Below, one piece after another: positions 55,511-64,000 of a stretch of DNA of 64,000 nt. The position numbers and the translations under genes are program-made. The stretch is from Ruminococcus sp. YE282 (lineage in GTDB: Bacteria; Bacillota; Clostridia; Oscillospirales; Acutalibacteraceae), in NCBI GenBank assembly GCA_900101355.1, contig FMUV01000005.1, forward strand, positions 34,193 through 98,192, written 5' to 3'. Each line of letters begins with the position of its first letter. Positions within the stretch are counted from its first letter, which is position 1. The notes under the pieces are model-generated. The model saw only the letters and a list, made by a program, of their open reading frames with translations. It searched no databases and was not told where the DNA came from.

Positions 55511-55884
55511 TGGATAGAACGGTCAAAATAGACGGTCGCTCAATAAGATTAAAAGCCTCTGCCCTAACTCTCCTCATATATGAGGACAGATTTAAAGGGC
55601 GGCGGCTTTTACAAGATATGAGCGAAATTGTAAAAATCACAGATGCAGACGATGCTCCTTTGTCGGTATACGCTCGAATCTTATGGGCAGTAGCAAAAAC
55701 AGCGGATGATACTTTGCCTGATATATATGAATGGACTAAGGATTTCAGCATATCGGGTATTATGCAAGCGTCAAAAACTGCATATGAACTTGTATGTAAC
55801 TCGTTTAATACCCCAAAAAAAGCGAAAGCGACGGCAATTCGCAAGGGCATGCGTCGGCTTATGACATTCTGTCAATCGCATTAA
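55510..55884 (+). CDS. Tail assembly chaperone, short form (gpG-like)
   Basis: A 124-residue protein with DRTVKIDGRSIRLKASALTL then LIYEDRFKGRRLLQDM, and ASKTAYELVCNSFNTPKKAK. Siphophages make a short and a long chaperone from this locus by a -1 frameshift. The frame-0 product ends at 55882-55884. The slippery run is at codons 102-104, so ~20 residues of the short form differ from the long form. It would coat the tape-measure protein during tail assembly. Confidence 0.82.
   Translation: MDRTVKIDGRSIRLKASALTLLIYEDRFKGRRLLQDMSEIVKITDADDAPLSVYARILWAVAKTADDTLPDIYEWTKDFSISGIMQASKTAYELVCNSFNTPKKAKATAIRKGMRRLMTFCQSH
55815..55821 (+). promoter_or_regulatory. Programmed -1 frameshift site A_AAA_AAA
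   Basis: In the reading frame CCA AAA AAA GCG there is a perfect A AAA AAA heptamer. A -1 slip gives ...KKSESDGNSQGHAS..., which stays open through the whole second frame to the stop at 56124-56126. The GC-rich AGCGAAAGCGACG that follows could help by structure. This is the gpG/gpGT arrangement. Confidence 0.8.
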
Positions 55885-56126
55885 AAAGCGGTTTGACCGT
55901 CGCTGATTTCAACATATTATCAATCGGTTTTGTAGTTGAGTTTTGTTTGGAGCGGTTAAACTCAGATACAAACAAAAAATCAGACGAAGAAAAGTATTTA
56001 AAATTCAAAGAAATTCTACCGCTTGTCGAAGAACGACACGAAGACGGCGAAATATCAGAATCGGAATATACAGACTTTATAAAAAAATATCAGAGTTTGG
56101 AGGGTCAATATGGCTGGGACTATTAA
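55821..56126 (+). CDS. Tail assembly chaperone, frameshifted extension (gpT-like)
   Basis: The -1 extension codes ~101 residues: SAYDILSIALKSGLTVADFN, then ILSIGFVVEFCLERLNSDTN, then KFKEILPLVEERHEDG. Fused to the first 104 residues of the short form it makes a ~205-residue protein. A TTG at 55893 could start it alone but has no ribosome site, so frameshift expression is more likely. Its end overlaps the tape-measure start by 17 nt. Confidence 0.75.
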   Translation, partial: SESDGNSQGHASAYDILSIALKSGLTVADFNILSIGFVVEFCLERLNSDTNKKSDEEKYLKFKEILPLVEERHEDGEISESEYTDFIKKYQSLEGQYGWDY

Positions 56127-59100
56127 AGGAATCACGGTTGAAATCGGAGGCGAAACAGTTGATTTGAAAAAGTCGATAGACGACGTTGTAAAAAAATCAA
56201 AAGATTTACAAAAAGAGCTTAAAGACGTTGACAAGCAGCTTAAATTTGACCCTTCAAATACTGTTTTACTTGCTCAAAAACAAGAATTACTTGAAGAAAA
56301 AATAGGAGCAACAAAAGAAGAACTTAAACGCTTAAAAAGCGTGCAGGACCAAGTTGAAGGTCAAGCTAAAACTGGAGACATCAGCGCAGAAAAATATAGA
56401 AAATATCAGCGTGAAATTGAAACTACAAAAGGCGTGCTCAAAAACTATGAAAAGCAATTAGACAAATGTAAAACAGCGCAAGAAGAAACGGCAACATCGG
56501 CGAACAATACAGATTTATCAAAATATAAAAAAGAAGTTGACGGCGTGAAAGACTCAGCAGAAAAGCTGAAAGACACGCTTAAAAATACAGCAACAGACAT
56601 TGGGGTCGGACTTGGTGCGGCAGGAACTGCGGCACTGGGCGCAGTAAAATCATATGATTCTAATAAATCAGCACTCAACTCTTTACAAGCACAAGCGGGA
56701 CTGACTGCTGATGAAATGATTAAGTATAAAGATGTACTTGAAGATATTTATAAAAATAATTTTGGCGAAAGTCAAGAAGAAGTCGCAAATGTTCTTGCTT
56801 TAATAAAACAAACTACGAACGAAACAGACGCAAATAAATTAAAAGAGATGACAGAAAATCTCTTTACTTTATCGGACACTTTTGGATATGACTTTACTGA
56901 AACCTTGAGAGCAGTAAACATGCTGATGGAACAATTTGGCATTAATGGAGAAGAAGCATTTAATTTGATTGTCCAGGGCACACAAAAAGGTCTAAACAAA
57001 AATGGCGATCTACTTGACACAGTTAACGAGTACGCTGTGCACTATAAACAGTTAGGTTATAACGCAGAACAATTCTTTAATTCACTTGAAAATGGCTCAA
57101 AAGCAGGCACTTTTAGCATTGACAAACTTGGCGATGCAATGAAAGAATTTGGAATCAGAACAAAGGATACTGCAACAAGCACTCAAGAAGGTTTTTCACT
57201 TCTCGGATACGGCGCAGAGGCATCAGCTGAAGATATTTCAAAAGCTAAGGACGAAGTTAAAAAACTTGAGAAAAATTTATATTATGCTAAAGAAGAACAG
57301 AAAAATTTTAATAGTTCGACAAGCGAATTAACTAAGCAAAAAAACGCTGACAAAATTGCTGAGTATTCTGATTCTTTAGAAGCAGCTAAAGAAAAACTTC
57401 AAAATCTCGAATCGGCGGGAAAGGGCACAAAAGGCAGTATTGAAGATTTACAAGCCCGATTTTCGGCTGGTGGGGAAAGTGCCAGATCTGCAACAGATGA
57501 GGTACTGCAAGCTTTATTTGAAATGGACGATAAGGTTAAACAAAATCAAGCAGGGGTTGACCTTTTCGGAACAATGTGGGAAGACTTGGGAATCGACGGT
57601 GTCAAAGCACTTATGGATGTCCAAGGAGAAGCTGATAAAACTACTGATTCAATGAATCAAATTAAAGATATCATGTATGACGATGTTGGAAATGACATCA
57701 GTACACTTGGTAGAACTATACAAACAGATATCATTAATCCGCTTGTTGAAGATGCTTATCCTGACATAAAAGACGGAATAGAATGGGTATCCAAAAATCT
57801 TGATAAGGTTATTCCGATAATACAAGGAATTGCACGTGAAGCAGGAATTGCGTGGAGTGCTAAAAAGATAAATGATATAGTAAATGGTGTTATCGACTTA
57901 TATAAATCGTATAGAACACTTAAAACAGCTACCGATGCTGCAAAAGTATCCCAAACAGCATTAAATGCTGCACAAAGCACAAATGCAATTGGGCTAATAA
58001 TTACTGCTGTTGCAACGTTAGGAAACGTTCTGTATACGCTCTATGACGCTAACAAAAATGCAGAGGACTCAACAGATGCACTTAAAGAAAAGCAAGAAAA
58101 AGCTCGGGAAAAAATCGACGACTTAAAAAAATCTTATACAGATTTTGTGGACACAAAAAATCAAAAGTTATCGGATAATACATCGGAATTTCAATACTAT
58201 TATGATTTAAACGAAGAACTCGGAAAAATTGTTGACAAAAACGGAAAAGTCCTTGAAGGATACGAGGATCGAGCAGAGTTCATCGTCGGGGTAATGAAAG
58301 AGAAAACTGGACTTGAAATTGAATATAATGATGGCGTCATAACATCATATCAAAATTTAAAAACTGAAATCGAAAACTATCTAAAAGCAAAAGAAGCCGA
58401 AGCAGCGTTATCTGCAATTGAGTCAAGTTATACAGAAGCAACACAAAAACGAACACAGGCTACTATCGATGCAGCAACAGCATATAACGATTTGATCGAC
58501 AAGCAAGAGAAATTAGAAAAAAGAAAAAATGATTTGTCAGAAGCTCAAAATATTGATATTAATGATAAAGATGAAGTAACAGCATGGTATCGAAAAGCGT
58601 ACGGTCTTACTAAAAATCAATCCGTCGATTTTTTTACGGCTCGTACAGGTTTATTTGGATATTTGGCTAATACCCAAACCGACATAAAAAATCTTGAAAG
58701 CGAGGTAGACGACTCTAAAGAAACATATATAAATTTATCAAACACTGTATCAGAATACAGTCGAACTATTACTTATTATGAAGATTTAGCTGCCGCAGTC
58801 GCTTCGAAAGACACAGACAAAATCAGTGAAGCTTTGGACACGCTTAACAAGAATTTTATTACAGCGGGAAATGGCACAGAAGATGAATTAAGGAATCAGA
58901 AAGACAAGCTCGGGAAAAATTTATCTGAACTTAGAGAAGCTCTAAAAAGCGGAGCTGACGGAGTAAATCAAGATATGGTCGATAACGCCGAGAAACTTTA
59001 TAATGACGCTTGTAACGAATATGATAAGTTTATAAAAAATAACGGAAAACTATCAGCAAAAGTTGAAAAGCAAGCATCTGACAATGCGAATACAGCTGCC

Positions 59101-60228
59101 GAAAAGCGCGCAAAAATATTGCGAGAAAATGCAAAAAGTTTGAGAGAACAATATAAAAACGGTGTGCCGGGAGTTGGTATCTTACAGGTGACTGCCGCCG
59201 AAGAGGCTGCTGACCTCGCAGAGAAAGAACTGAAAAAAGTTGAAGGCATTACAGATAAACATAACAAAAGTCAAAAAGAAAAAACCAAAAAAGCCGTCAG
59301 TGATGTAAACAATGAAGCTGGGAAGATTAATGTCAGCGGAGCGGTCAAAAACGATATGAGCAGTGCCGTCGACAACATGAATGTAAAAGGAGACGAGCTG
59401 AGCGGAACTATGACGATCGTCACTGGCAATACCCGGAATGCCGCCAAGGTCGGCGGATGGTCGTGGATAGGTTCAACATGGATAGGCAGTATTATAGACG
59501 GCATATTCGGAAGAAACAAGGACGTTGAAAACGCCGGAGAAGGAGCGGCAAACCAAGCGAAAGACGGTGCAGGCAAAGTTTCGCTGTTTGCGAAAGGTTT
59601 TAATCTCATCAGCAGTTTTATAAACGGCATATTTGGGCGGAATGAAGACGCTGCCAATGCAGGAGAAGAATCAGCTAATCAAGCCAAAAGCGGCGCAGGC
59701 AAGGTCTCAGCATTCGACGACGGAAACAATTTTGTACAAGGCTTTGTGAACGGTATAAAAAACGGAAATGCATTTGAGCTTATCGTAAGCGCAGCCGAGT
59801 CTGTTGCATCAACAGCTTGGAACGCTTTGCGTAAATTTTTGGGCATTGCAAGTCCGGCTAAGCTTACTATCGAAGACGGCGGATATTTTTCTGAGGGCTT
59901 TTCACTAGGTATAAATAAAAAATCAAAACTTGCTATTGAAAGTGCTCAAAATTTAGCTAAAAATACACACAAAGCACTGCAAACAACGAATTTTAACATT
60001 AACGACGCAGCCAAAAATGTTGAAAATATGATTGGAGTATCGAAAAATTCAATAAACAATAATTCAACTTCAATAAACAAAAATTTGACGGTTTTCCCGA
60101 AAATCAACGTTGAAATTAAGCAAACGCCGTCTTCAAAAAGCATTGACGGTAGAGCGTTGGGACAACAAATTTCTAAAGAAATCACACACACGCTAATTCA
60201 AAATGAAATGAAGTGGGGAAAATTATGA
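56110..60228 (+). CDS. Tail tape measure protein
   Basis: A 1372-residue protein that sets tail length. The N-terminal ~160 residues are a long coiled coil (DDVVKKSKDLQKELKDVDKQ ...), then a hydrophobic stretch (GVGLGAAGTAALGAVKSY), a TP901-type phage tail tape measure domain (~180-560), a second helical/coiled half, and a Gly-rich repeat pair near residues 1120-1210 (SIIDGIFGRNKDVENAGEGA and FINGIFGRNEDAANAGEESA). At ~1370 residues it implies a tail of roughly 200 nm by the usual ~0.15 nm per residue. No lytic domain seen. Confidence 0.95.
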   Translation: MAGTIKGITVEIGGETVDLKKSIDDVVKKSKDLQKELKDVDKQLKFDPSNTVLLAQKQELLEEKIGATKEELKRLKSVQDQVEGQAKTGDISAEKYRKYQREIETTKGVLKNYEKQLDKCKTAQEETATSANNTDLSKYKKEVDGVKDSAEKLKDTLKNTATDIGVGLGAAGTAALGAVKSYDSNKSALNSLQAQAGLTADEMIKYKDVLEDIYKNNFGESQEEVANVLALIKQTTNETDANKLKEMTENLFTLSDTFGYDFTETLRAVNMLMEQFGINGEEAFNLIVQGTQKGLNKNGDLLDTVNEYAVHYKQLGYNAEQFFNSLENGSKAGTFSIDKLGDAMKEFGIRTKDTATSTQEGFSLLGYGAEASAEDISKAKDEVKKLEKNLYYAKEEQKNFNSSTSELTKQKNADKIAEYSDSLEAAKEKLQNLESAGKGTKGSIEDLQARFSAGGESARSATDEVLQALFEMDDKVKQNQAGVDLFGTMWEDLGIDGVKALMDVQGEADKTTDSMNQIKDIMYDDVGNDISTLGRTIQTDIINPLVEDAYPDIKDGIEWVSKNLDKVIPIIQGIAREAGIAWSAKKINDIVNGVIDLYKSYRTLKTATDAAKVSQTALNAAQSTNAIGLIITAVATLGNVLYTLYDANKNAEDSTDALKEKQEKAREKIDDLKKSYTDFVDTKNQKLSDNTSEFQYYYDLNEELGKIVDKNGKVLEGYEDRAEFIVGVMKEKTGLEIEYNDGVITSYQNLKTEIENYLKAKEAEAALSAIESSYTEATQKRTQATIDAATAYNDLIDKQEKLEKRKNDLSEAQNIDINDKDEVTAWYRKAYGLTKNQSVDFFTARTGLFGYLANTQTDIKNLESEVDDSKETYINLSNTVSEYSRTITYYEDLAAAVASKDTDKISEALDTLNKNFITAGNGTEDELRNQKDKLGKNLSELREALKSGADGVNQDMVDNAEKLYNDACNEYDKFIKNNGKLSAKVEKQASDNANTAAEKRAKILRENAKSLREQYKNGVPGVGILQVTAAEEAADLAEKELKKVEGITDKHNKSQKEKTKKAVSDVNNEAGKINVSGAVKNDMSSAVDNMNVKGDELSGTMTIVTGNTRNAAKVGGWSWIGSTWIGSIIDGIFGRNKDVENAGEGAANQAKDGAGKVSLFAKGFNLISSFINGIFGRNEDAANAGEESANQAKSGAGKVSAFDDGNNFVQGFVNGIKNGNAFELIVSAAESVASTAWNALRKFLGIASPAKLTIEDGGYFSEGFSLGINKKSKLAIESAQNLAKNTHKALQTTNFNINDAAKNVENMIGVSKNSINNNSTSINKNLTVFPKINVEIKQTPSSKSIDGRALGQQISKEITHTLIQNEMKWGKL

Positions 60229-60995
60229 GAGATATATTTTTTAACGGTGAAAGCTTGCTTGAACAGGGCTTTGCATTAAAGTCATTTCCAGTTTACAAAA
60301 CCGCCGAACCTGAGTTAGAATTTGTAGGGCTGCCTGGGTGTGATGGAGATGATGTTATCTCTAATTTCAGATATAAAAACGTTGAGGAATCAATTGAAAT
60401 AAATTCGATTCCTCACAGCGTATTTTTAGCTGAAAACACGTTTCAGCTTGTAATGGCTTTAAAAAACTGGCTTGTATATTCAGACGGACAATATAAAGAG
60501 TATCGAGACAGTATTTTTCCTGGATATTTCACGAAAGCAATTTGCACTTCCATCGGAGAAATTCAGACTTGTGGTTTTGCAAAATTAATCGAAACAACGT
60601 TGCTGTTTAATCGAGTTCCTTGGTGGTATAGCGACTTAGGAAATCAACCGTATATCATTAATGAATTGAATAAGCAAATCTCAATCAACAACCCTGAAAA
60701 ATATTCATCTTTACCGCTGATAATTTTTCAAGGTGCAGGTAACGTTAATCTTGTCATAAATAACATAAGCTTCTCAATTAAAGATATAAGCAATGTTGGG
60801 AATTATTTGAAAATAGACGGAGAAACAGGGAATTGTACAGATATCGATGGAAATTCTCTGGATACTAAAGTTAATTTCGATTATCCCCCGATTTTTAAAA
60901 GTGGTTCGAACACAATAAAAGCTGTTTATGGAGGTGGCACTCCGGAATCGGCATTAAAACAAATTACAATTATTCCACGTTGGAGGCGACTATGA
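60225..60995 (+). CDS. Distal tail protein (Dit-like)
   Basis: A 256-residue protein; ATG 60225 overlaps the tape-measure stop. It starts MRDIFFNGESLLEQGFALKS and has VGLPGCDGDDVISNFRYKNV, then PWWYSDLGNQPY and PLIIFQGAGNVNLVINN, matching phage tail/Dit family proteins. It forms the hub at the tail tip. Ends with a 4-nt overlap onto the next gene. Confidence 0.82.
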   Translation: MRDIFFNGESLLEQGFALKSFPVYKTAEPELEFVGLPGCDGDDVISNFRYKNVEESIEINSIPHSVFLAENTFQLVMALKNWLVYSDGQYKEYRDSIFPGYFTKAICTSIGEIQTCGFAKLIETTLLFNRVPWWYSDLGNQPYIINELNKQISINNPEKYSSLPLIIFQGAGNVNLVINNISFSIKDISNVGNYLKIDGETGNCTDIDGNSLDTKVNFDYPPIFKSGSNTIKAVYGGGTPESALKQITIIPRWRRL

Positions 60996-62179
60996 TACCA
61001 AGACTTTTTGACGGAGCTAAAACAGGAATTGAACGTACAGGTAATGGATATGGTTTCTTTAGTACGTGTTCGCAGTGTAGTGTCACTGAAGAAAGAAATG
61101 GAGAATACTTTTTAGAGATGACTTTATCAATTAATGATAATTTAGCTAAAAAAGTTGTCCCAAACATGTGGATTCTTGCGAAAGCGAACAACGAAGATCC
61201 AGCACAATTTTTCGAAATCTATAACGTTGAAAGAAATAACAATATTCTAACTGTGAAAGCAAATCATATAAAATACTTATATTATCAAAATGGTTTCGGA
61301 AATAAGAACGAAGAAGATTTAAAAAAAGGATATATATATGGAAATACAACTCTCTGCGGTACTCCGTCAGAAATCATGGATAGGATAATTTCTGAATATC
61401 TTTTCTTTGTTCCACCTTTTAAATTTTCATCTGATATAAAATCTTCAAATAGCATAAATTTACAAAATTTTTTTAGTGATAATCTCGGAAACTTTATGTC
61501 AAACACGGATGGAGGAATGCTTGATATATTTGACGGAGAATATCATTATAATAATTTTAATATCGAATTATTAAAAGCACGTGGAAACACAACAAATCAA
61601 TTCATTAGATATGGTTATAATTTGGGAGATTTTTCACAATCAATATCTAACTGTGATTGCTACACACACGTTGTTGCATTCGCAGAGGTAAAAAAAATGA
61701 AAATAAGTTCTAATGTTGTATGTGAAGATAACCCAATTGAAATACACGGCTTTCCTGTTCAATGTGTTGATTCTTATAATTGCTTTGAAAAAATAAAATT
61801 TATTGATTCAAACGAATTTATAAAAAATTACTGGGATAGTTCAAAATTCAAATATGCTGAAGCAACAATCGGTCCGCAGGGAGAAAATTATGAGACGCTT
61901 GTTGATTATTTAACACAAGCAGCAGAAAATTATGTTGATTTAAACAAACATAATAAACTTGCAACTGTGAATTTTGATATTACAAATGAACAAGAATTAC
62001 AGTCGATGCAGAAATTGAAACTCTGTGATAAAGTAAAAGTCGTTTTTGGTGATGGAACGTTTGTTGAAAGTCAAATAACAGAAGTGACATATAATTCACT
62101 AACAGAAAAATACAATAAGATGCATGTCGGTGAAAGAACTATCTCACTTGCTGATTTTATTTTAAAAAAGCGGAGGTAA
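60992..62179 (+). CDS. Tail-associated protein (Tal/prophage endopeptidase-like)
   Basis: A 395-residue protein from ATG 60992. It begins IPRLFDGAKTGIERTGNGYG and contains SVTEERNGEYFLEMTLSIND, KANHIKYLYYQNGF and KLCDKVKVVFGDGTFVESQI; these are the hub-domain features of gp27/Tal-type tail proteins. There is no extra peptidase or lysozyme domain at the C-terminus, so it is the short form. Confidence 0.82.
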   Translation: MIPRLFDGAKTGIERTGNGYGFFSTCSQCSVTEERNGEYFLEMTLSINDNLAKKVVPNMWILAKANNEDPAQFFEIYNVERNNNILTVKANHIKYLYYQNGFGNKNEEDLKKGYIYGNTTLCGTPSEIMDRIISEYLFFVPPFKFSSDIKSSNSINLQNFFSDNLGNFMSNTDGGMLDIFDGEYHYNNFNIELLKARGNTTNQFIRYGYNLGDFSQSISNCDCYTHVVAFAEVKKMKISSNVVCEDNPIEIHGFPVQCVDSYNCFEKIKFIDSNEFIKNYWDSSKFKYAEATIGPQGENYETLVDYLTQAAENYVDLNKHNKLATVNFDITNEQELQSMQKLKLCDKVKVVFGDGTFVESQITEVTYNSLTEKYNKMHVGERTISLADFILKKRR

Positions 62180-62182
62180 AAA

Positions 62183-64000
62183 ATGATAAACAACACAATT
62201 CTGAAAATCGATGTAAATAATACAAACGGCTATCAAAAAGTTATTGCAATTGAGCACGAAAATGATAAAAATGTACGATTTATTGAAGTTGAATGTTATA
62301 GCAGCGGCGAAAAAATTATTTTCAATGACAGTGCAATTGCAAAAGCTGCATTTATAATTGATGATGTTTTGATTGACGATTCTGTTTCTTGCGAAATTAA
62401 TTCTGATAAATCGACTATATTGATACCAATTGACAACGGTTCGATTAAATCAAAAAGTGGTATATTAGGAATCGAAGTTTCAATCATTGATGGAGATACA
62501 ATCTTAACACTACCAGTCGCATTAAAAGTGCGTATCAAAAGTTCAGTTTTAAATAACGCACAAGTCACAGAAAATTCAAAAGGCACGGTCGCTGAAACGA
62601 TTCAGGATATTTTTAAAGCAAAAGGCAATTTTGAAAATCTTAGTGCAAAATTAGATAATCTTTCTTTAAACTATATAACTGCTGAACAATTTGGTGCAAA
62701 AGGCGATGGAATAACTGATGATACAGCAGCACTTCAGGCGATGTTTGATTATGCTTCTAAAAATAATTGTGCAATCTCTCTATCAGCCAACAAAATTTAT
62801 ATTATTTCTAATACACTGAGATACGACACAGCTAACGCAAACTTCGATGGAAATTGGGCAACAATCAAAGTTGTTGATGATTGTCCAAAACGTGAGGAAT
62901 CATATTTTATTAGTCAAGATCAACAAATCAAAGAGCAAGAAATCGAAGGAAAATGGAGTTTAAATTCTTTAATCACAATTAATATCACTTCTGGCGAAAA
63001 TGCAAGATATAATATGGGAACTTTTAAGCAGTTAATCGTTGATTGTAATTGCGGTCAAGCCAAGCACGCTATTAAAATTGAAAACGAAGGAAAAACCAAC
63101 TATGCACACATAATGGTCAAAAATCCTGCATTGTACGGTATTCGTTCTTATGGTGGAAATGAGGCGACATTCAGTTATATTCACGGCTGCCGCAGTGGAG
63201 TATCAGAATTATCATCAAAATTAATTACAAAAGGCTGGCTTTCAATAGATCAAAGACTGCATTCAACAATGTTGTATCTCGGTTGCGCTGATACGTATGT
63301 TAGTGATTGCGTCGCTGTCGATTTTGAAAATGGTTTTCTTACTGGTGCATCAGATAATCATTTTAATAAATGCCACGCTTGGTGTTCAAATAAGAACATA
63401 ATGCAATGTTCAGCTTCGTTTATAATTTGGGGTGGTGCTGCAACATTTATTCAATGTACAGTTGATAGCACAAAGTTTGGATACAAATTTTATAATCGAG
63501 GTTGTGCGACAGTTGTAGGGGGAATGAGTGCATATAATGATATTTATAAGAAAAATATAGAAAATTTTGGTGTTCCAACTTTATTTTATTTTGAAAAGGA
63601 ATCAACATATAAGTCAGAATTAGTAGGTTTGAACACTATTATTTCATCAAGTAGTTTTAAAACGGTCGAGGGGTTGAGTTGCAACTTTGATAATCTCACT
63701 GATGAAAACGATAACAAATTAAGTATTGATTATAAGCCGGAGGGTGAGTTTGAAAGTGTTCATGTCATTGAACTTTCTGATACATACTCAAAATCTGAAA
63801 TTGATGCAGAGCTTGCGAAAAAAATCAACGAAGAAGATGTTTATACTACCGAAGAGGCCGACGATCATTTTCAGAGAATTTTGACAGCGGGCGATAATAT
63901 AAAAATTGACGATAACAAGCAGGGCAAAATTACAATCTCGGCAGATTTAAGCAAAAAATACGATGCCGCAAACGTTGAATCGGGCAGCGGAGATTTGTCT
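62183..64000 (+). CDS. Tail fibre/receptor-binding protein with BppU-like and pectate-lyase-fold domains, runs off window
   Basis: An open frame from ATG 62183 (CGGAGGTAAAAA) to the window end, at least 606 residues. Residues ~1-125 resemble the BppU N-terminal domain (FIEVECYSSGEKIIFNDSAI, KVRIKSSVLNNAQVTENSKG). At ~165 the motif AEQFGAKGDGITDDTAALQA starts a right-handed beta-helix (pectate lyase 3 type) running to ~540, then a segment (YSKSEIDAELAKKIN, EADDHFQRI) typical of fibre stalks and carbohydrate-binding repeats. It would bind and perhaps cut a cell-surface glycan. No catalytic residues can be named. Confidence 0.82.
   Translation, partial: MINNTILKIDVNNTNGYQKVIAIEHENDKNVRFIEVECYSSGEKIIFNDSAIAKAAFIIDDVLIDDSVSCEINSDKSTILIPIDNGSIKSKSGILGIEVSIIDGDTILTLPVALKVRIKSSVLNNAQVTENSKGTVAETIQDIFKAKGNFENLSAKLDNLSLNYITAEQFGAKGDGITDDTAALQAMFDYASKNNCAISLSANKIYIISNTLRYDTANANFDGNWATIKVVDDCPKREESYFISQDQQIKEQEIEGKWSLNSLITINITSGENARYNMGTFKQLIVDCNCGQAKHAIKIENEGKTNYAHIMVKNPALYGIRSYGGNEATFSYIHGCRSGVSELSSKLITKGWLSIDQRLHSTMLYLGCADTYVSDCVAVDFENGFLTGASDNHFNKCHAWCSNKNIMQCSASFIIWGGAATFIQCTVDSTKFGYKFYNRGCATVVGGMSAYNDIYKKNIENFGVPTLFYFEKESTYKSELVGLNTIISSSSFKTVEGLSCNFDNLTDENDNKLSIDYKPEGEFESVHVIELSDTYSKSEIDAELAKKINEEDVYTTEEADDHFQRILTAGDNIKIDDNKQGKITISADLSKKYDAANVESGSGDLS

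Noticed and set aside
1-64000. CRISPR array
   Set aside because: No run of regularly spaced direct repeats was seen; the repeats noted are pairs or palindromes.

Overview
The window reads as a mosaic stretch of an anaerobic Firmicutes (Clostridia) chromosome, most like a Ruminococcus-type gut bacterium. That assignment is inference. It rests on the AT-rich coding, the strong AGGAGG-type ribosome sites, the Clostridia-type small families (DUF6809, DUF3789, TnpW-like) and a siphophage of the P27/HK97 type. Almost everything here is accessory DNA, in four blocks separated by decayed insertion sequences.

Block 1 (1-6106) is the end of an integrative and conjugative element. It holds a relaxase-like tail, a TOPRIM protein, a VirD4/TraG coupling protein, an HTH protein, DUF6809, a ribbon-helix-helix protein, a frameshifted SLOG protein and a tyrosine integrase with one in-frame stop. 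Two 27-bp sites, inverted relative to each other (26/27 identical), flank the integrase. The right-hand site abuts the C-terminal half of an IS5-type transposase, which probably marks the element boundary.

Block 2 (6700-20533) is a tightly packed 13-gene operon that looks like an oxygen-independent type II polyketide/polyene-like pathway. It encodes an exporter (FtsX permease plus ATPase), a phytoene-desaturase-like flavoprotein, a metallo-beta-lactamase-fold hydrolase, an acyl carrier protein, two U32 proteins that match UbiU and UbiV (anaerobic Fe-S hydroxylases), a single polypeptide fusing an active ketosynthase to a chain-length-factor-like ketosynthase, a DegV lipid-binding protein, a FabG ketoreductase, a FabZ dehydratase and a second ABC exporter. 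Decayed IS66, IS630 and cysK sequences follow, around a DAHP synthase (21773-22801) that might feed prephenate to the hydroxylases.

Block 3 (23656-37327) starts with a WYL regulator and a LexA-like repressor with its own promoter and palindromic operator. It continues with small zinc ribbons, a sigma-like gene whose Shine-Dalgarno is buried in a hairpin, a GC-rich structured RNA candidate, a DUF1016 nuclease, MazF, DUF3789, a TnpW-like protein and a large serine recombinase. A defence-like cassette follows: DUF2971, DUF4365, an unknown gene, an N6-adenine methyltransferase and a PD-(D/E)XK nuclease.

Block 4 (37711-64000) is a siphophage-type prophage beside a 57-nt 3' fragment of tRNA-Asn. 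In order it carries a tyrosine integrase, a candidate small RNA, a membrane-anchored zinc-ribbon protein, a LytTR response regulator with a nearby 36-aa ORF, a CI-like repressor with two divergent consensus promoters, small early genes, a HUH Rep protein and two VRR-NUC nucleases. HNH, terminase, portal, ClpP-like protease, capsid, head-tail and tail genes (with a programmed -1 frameshift) follow. A pectate-lyase-fold tail protein runs off the window. No lysis genes are reached.
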